A stretch of 5,361 bases of DNA. It comes from Candidatus Methanomarinus sp. HR1 (lineage in GTDB: Archaea; Halobacteriota; Methanosarcinia; Methanosarcinales; Methanocomedenaceae). Where the stretch lies: the NCBI GenBank assembly GCA_002926195.1, contig MZXQ01000309.1:4888-10248 (forward strand), read 5' to 3'. The notes under the pieces were generated by a model. It made no database searches, was not told the origin of the DNA, and saw only the letters and a list, made by a program, of their open reading frames with translations. This document shows, piece by piece, positions 4,897-5,361 of the stretch (its first letter is position 1; the number at the start of each line of letters is the position of its first letter). The translations under genes and the position numbers were made by a program.

Positions 4897-4901
4897 GTGA
4901 T
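4897..4901 (+). promoter_or_regulatory. Ribosome binding site (GTGAT) that decides the winged-helix gene start
   Basis: GTGAT lies 4 bases before the ATG at 4906. The same GTG could be read as an in-frame start adding three residues, but its match to the archaeal Shine-Dalgarno and the nearby ATG make it more likely an RBS. Confidence 0.6.
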
Positions 4902-4905
4902 AATA

Positions 4906-5286
4906 ATGAAGTCCTCTGAAGTAAGTGTTTTTGACGATACTGACCTAGAATTTATTGATATTCTCAGAAATCTGAATATTTCCAGAAATGTGGCTTCAAC
5001 TCTTGCATATCTTTCAAGTGTTGATGAAGCAACTTCAAAGGATCTTGAACTGGGTTCACAACTCAGACAACCTGAAGTAAGTATTGCAATGCGAGAGCTG
5101 AGGAAGTCCGGCTGGCTGGAAGAACGGGAAGTAAAAAAAGAAGGTAAAGGCAGACCAATGAAGGTATATAAACTGTCGATTCCCATGAGTGAAATAGTCA
5201 TTCATCTTGAAGATCAAACCAGATTGAATGCCAAGAGAACAATGAAAAATATTGAAAAACTTAAGAGTATAAATTTTAGTAAGTAA
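4906..5286 (+). CDS. Small winged-helix transcriptional regulator (archaeal, family not pinned down)
   Basis: The 126-residue product has a single winged helix-turn-helix domain (about residues 24-92). NISRNVASTLAYLSSVDEATSKDLE gives the first helices, RQPEVSIAMRELRKSGWL (54-71) the recognition helix, and EEREVKKEGKGRPMKVYKL (72-90) a beta wing with a basic GKGRP turn, as in MarR/ArsR/TrmB-like regulators. A charged helix (92-121, with regularly spaced Leu/Ile) probably dimerises. There is no ligand domain or metal-binding cysteine, so any signal would have to act through the dimer interface or another protein. It resembles the short predicted regulators common in Methanosarcinales, but the target is unknown. 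ATG at 4906 is preferred over the in-frame GTG at 4897. It stands alone after the reductase gene, and the palindrome at its promoter suggests self-control (inference). Confidence 0.8.
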   Translation: MKSSEVSVFDDTDLEFIDILRNLNISRNVASTLAYLSSVDEATSKDLELGSQLRQPEVSIAMRELRKSGWLEEREVKKEGKGRPMKVYKLSIPMSEIVIHLEDQTRLNAKRTMKNIEKLKSINFSK

Positions 5287-5322
5287 ACTAATATATATAT
5301 CTATATTGATTTTAAATTTAAT

Positions 5323-5347
5323 GTTTTACATAAAACGCTCTTTTTTT
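5323..5347 (+). terminator. Weak hairpin plus T-tract after the winged-helix gene
   Basis: GTTTT (5323-5327) pairs with AAAAC (5332-5336) around ACAT, followed by GCTC and seven T residues (5341-5347). The stem is short and weak, but the T-tract alone would suit archaeal termination. It lies 36 bases after the stop. Confidence 0.5.
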
Positions 5348-5361
5348 CATAGTATATCAAG

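Noticed and set aside
1..5361. Search for CRISPR arrays, insertion sequences, tRNA/rRNA genes and riboswitches
   Set aside because: No spaced direct repeats, transposase motifs, terminal inverted repeats, TpsiC-like arms or long structured leaders were seen. The intergenic gaps are under 150 bp.

Overview
The window reads as chromosomal DNA of an AT-rich methanogenic or methane-oxidising archaeon close to the Methanosarcinales. The evidence is a full-length coenzyme-F420-dependent methylene-tetrahydromethanopterin dehydrogenase (Mtd), an archaeal-type FAD synthetase (RibL), a Tfx-family regulator, a geranylgeranyl-reductase-family flavoprotein, and a surface protein with domains resembling the duplicated S-layer domain of Methanosarcina. 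Archaeal signals fit this: TATA-like boxes, GGTGAT/GGAGG ribosome binding sites and frequent TTG starts. The exact genus cannot be read from the sequence, and an ANME-2-type lineage is as possible as a methanogen.

Left part, minus strand (1-2129): the N-terminal 193 codons of pyruvate, phosphate dikinase (ppdK) run off the left edge. To its right, and also leftward, lies a two-gene unit. ribL comes first, and its TAA stop shares a base with the ATG of a 346-residue, signal-peptide-bearing, C-terminally anchored S-layer-like protein. That protein has two related beta-rich domains, then an Asp/Asn/Ser linker containing a 42-bp tandem duplication.

Middle (2130-3144): an AT-rich divergent promoter region separates ribL from mtd. 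The mtd gene is apparently monocistronic, with its own TATA-like box and RBS and a strong hairpin plus T-tract terminator.

Right part, plus strand (3145-5361): a Tfx-family DNA-binding protein overlaps by 8 bp a geranylgeranyl-reductase-like FAD enzyme, so the two probably form an operon. The Tfx promoter carries an 11-bp direct repeat covering the TATA box and the predicted transcription start, and the mRNA looks leaderless. Next comes a small winged-helix regulator preceded by a 41-bp imperfect palindrome next to its TATA region. A weak hairpin plus T-tract closes the window.

Together the genes cover central C1 and carbon metabolism (mtd, ppdK), flavin cofactor supply and use (ribL, the reductase), the cell envelope (S-layer-like protein, possibly isoprenoid reduction) and two local regulators. 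No mobile element, CRISPR array, tRNA or rRNA was seen, and no stretch over 300 bases lacks a gene. Nothing here is clearly a new system. The most interesting items are the miniature S-layer-type protein coupled to FAD synthetase, the Tfx-reductase operon beside mtd, and the two candidate autoregulatory sites.
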